Assembly: GCF_030412785.1 (NCBI RefSeq)
Contig: NZ_CP125295.1
Coordinates: 682,001-746,000, forward strand
DNA length: 64,000 bases
DNA from: Paraburkholderia sabiae
GTDB taxonomy: Bacteria > Pseudomonadota > Gammaproteobacteria > Burkholderiales > Burkholderiaceae
Direction of reading: 5' to 3'
In this document: piece after piece, positions 63,847-64,000 of the stretch
How positions within the stretch are numbered: position 1 is the stretch's first letter
How the letters are laid out: every line of letters begins with the position of its first letter
The notes under the pieces: model-generated
Database searches by the model: none
What the model saw: only the letters and a program-made list of their open reading frames with translations
What the model was told of the DNA's origin: nothing
Program-made: the position numbers and the translations under genes

Positions 63847-64000
63847 TACGTGACCGCGTAGTACCAAGCCAACCGCGGCAGACTGCCTTGACTACCGACA
63901 AAGCGCGCGAAGTGCTAACCGCCGTTGCCGACTATCAGGCTCGGGTGGCAGATAAATTGCGGCCCCATCCTGTATTCGAAAGGCCATTCAAGACGAGTGC

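Noticed and set aside
63587..63853. An 88-codon frame across the terminator after the glucose transporter operon
   Set aside because: It begins inside or before the terminator hairpin, lacks a ribosome-binding site and has no protein-like pattern.

Overview
The window looks like part of the main chromosome of a Burkholderiaceae member, most like Paraburkholderia or Caballeronia. The grounds are uniformly high GC, a ribD-ribE-ribBX-ribH-nusB cluster, a glucokinase fused to an RpiR-type regulator, and a complete livK/livHMGF locus. This assignment comes from gene content and protein resemblance, not from a database search. About 60 protein genes, two tRNAs, one intact insertion sequence and two copies of a palindromic repeat family can be supported. 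Most of the window is core housekeeping DNA.

Layout, 1-21 kb: the end of an MscS channel gene; an acyl-CoA desaturase; the NAD quinolinate pathway (nadA-nadC facing nadB); rpmB-rpmG; radC; fkpB-ispH; a branched-chain amino acid ABC system (livK, then livHMGF after a terminator); a roughly 560-bp nested palindrome; a GNAT/aminotransferase pair; a flavin/iron-sulfur reductase; an NAD-binding epimerase-like protein; rsuA. 21-29 kb: an enolase-superfamily enzyme in one transcription unit with a betaine-type ABC transporter (substrate-binding protein, permease, ATPase), divergent from a MocR-type regulator, followed by an MFS exporter and a secreted alpha/beta hydrolase. 29-43 kb: aroP, tRNA-Leu, hemN with a nearby FNR-like box, small proteins, uppP, trmB, tRNA-Gly, a YggT protein, a LysE exporter, ubiD, and a lytic transglycosylase behind a long structured leader.

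43-54 kb: an intact IS4-family element of 1,429 bp sits inside a former transcription terminator, with a 12-bp target duplication. Next come an aminotransferase, the riboflavin cluster with nusB, hemL and a Bcr/CflA-type MFS exporter. 54-63.6 kb is a glucose module: zwf, pgl and glk-hexR on the minus strand, divergent from a four-gene glucose-type ABC transporter (gtsABCD-like). A 17-bp HexR-type palindrome overlaps the -10 elements of both divergent promoters. This suggests that the regulator domain fused to glucokinase controls both uptake and oxidation of glucose from one site. The last 350 bp contain no clear gene.

The observations most worth following are the two size classes of the palindromic repeat family (15.3-15.9 kb and 54.2-54.4 kb), the shared HexR operator, the structured RNA candidate before the transglycosylase, and the enolase/betaine-transporter operon. 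I saw no CRISPR array, prophage, toxin-antitoxin pair or defence system.
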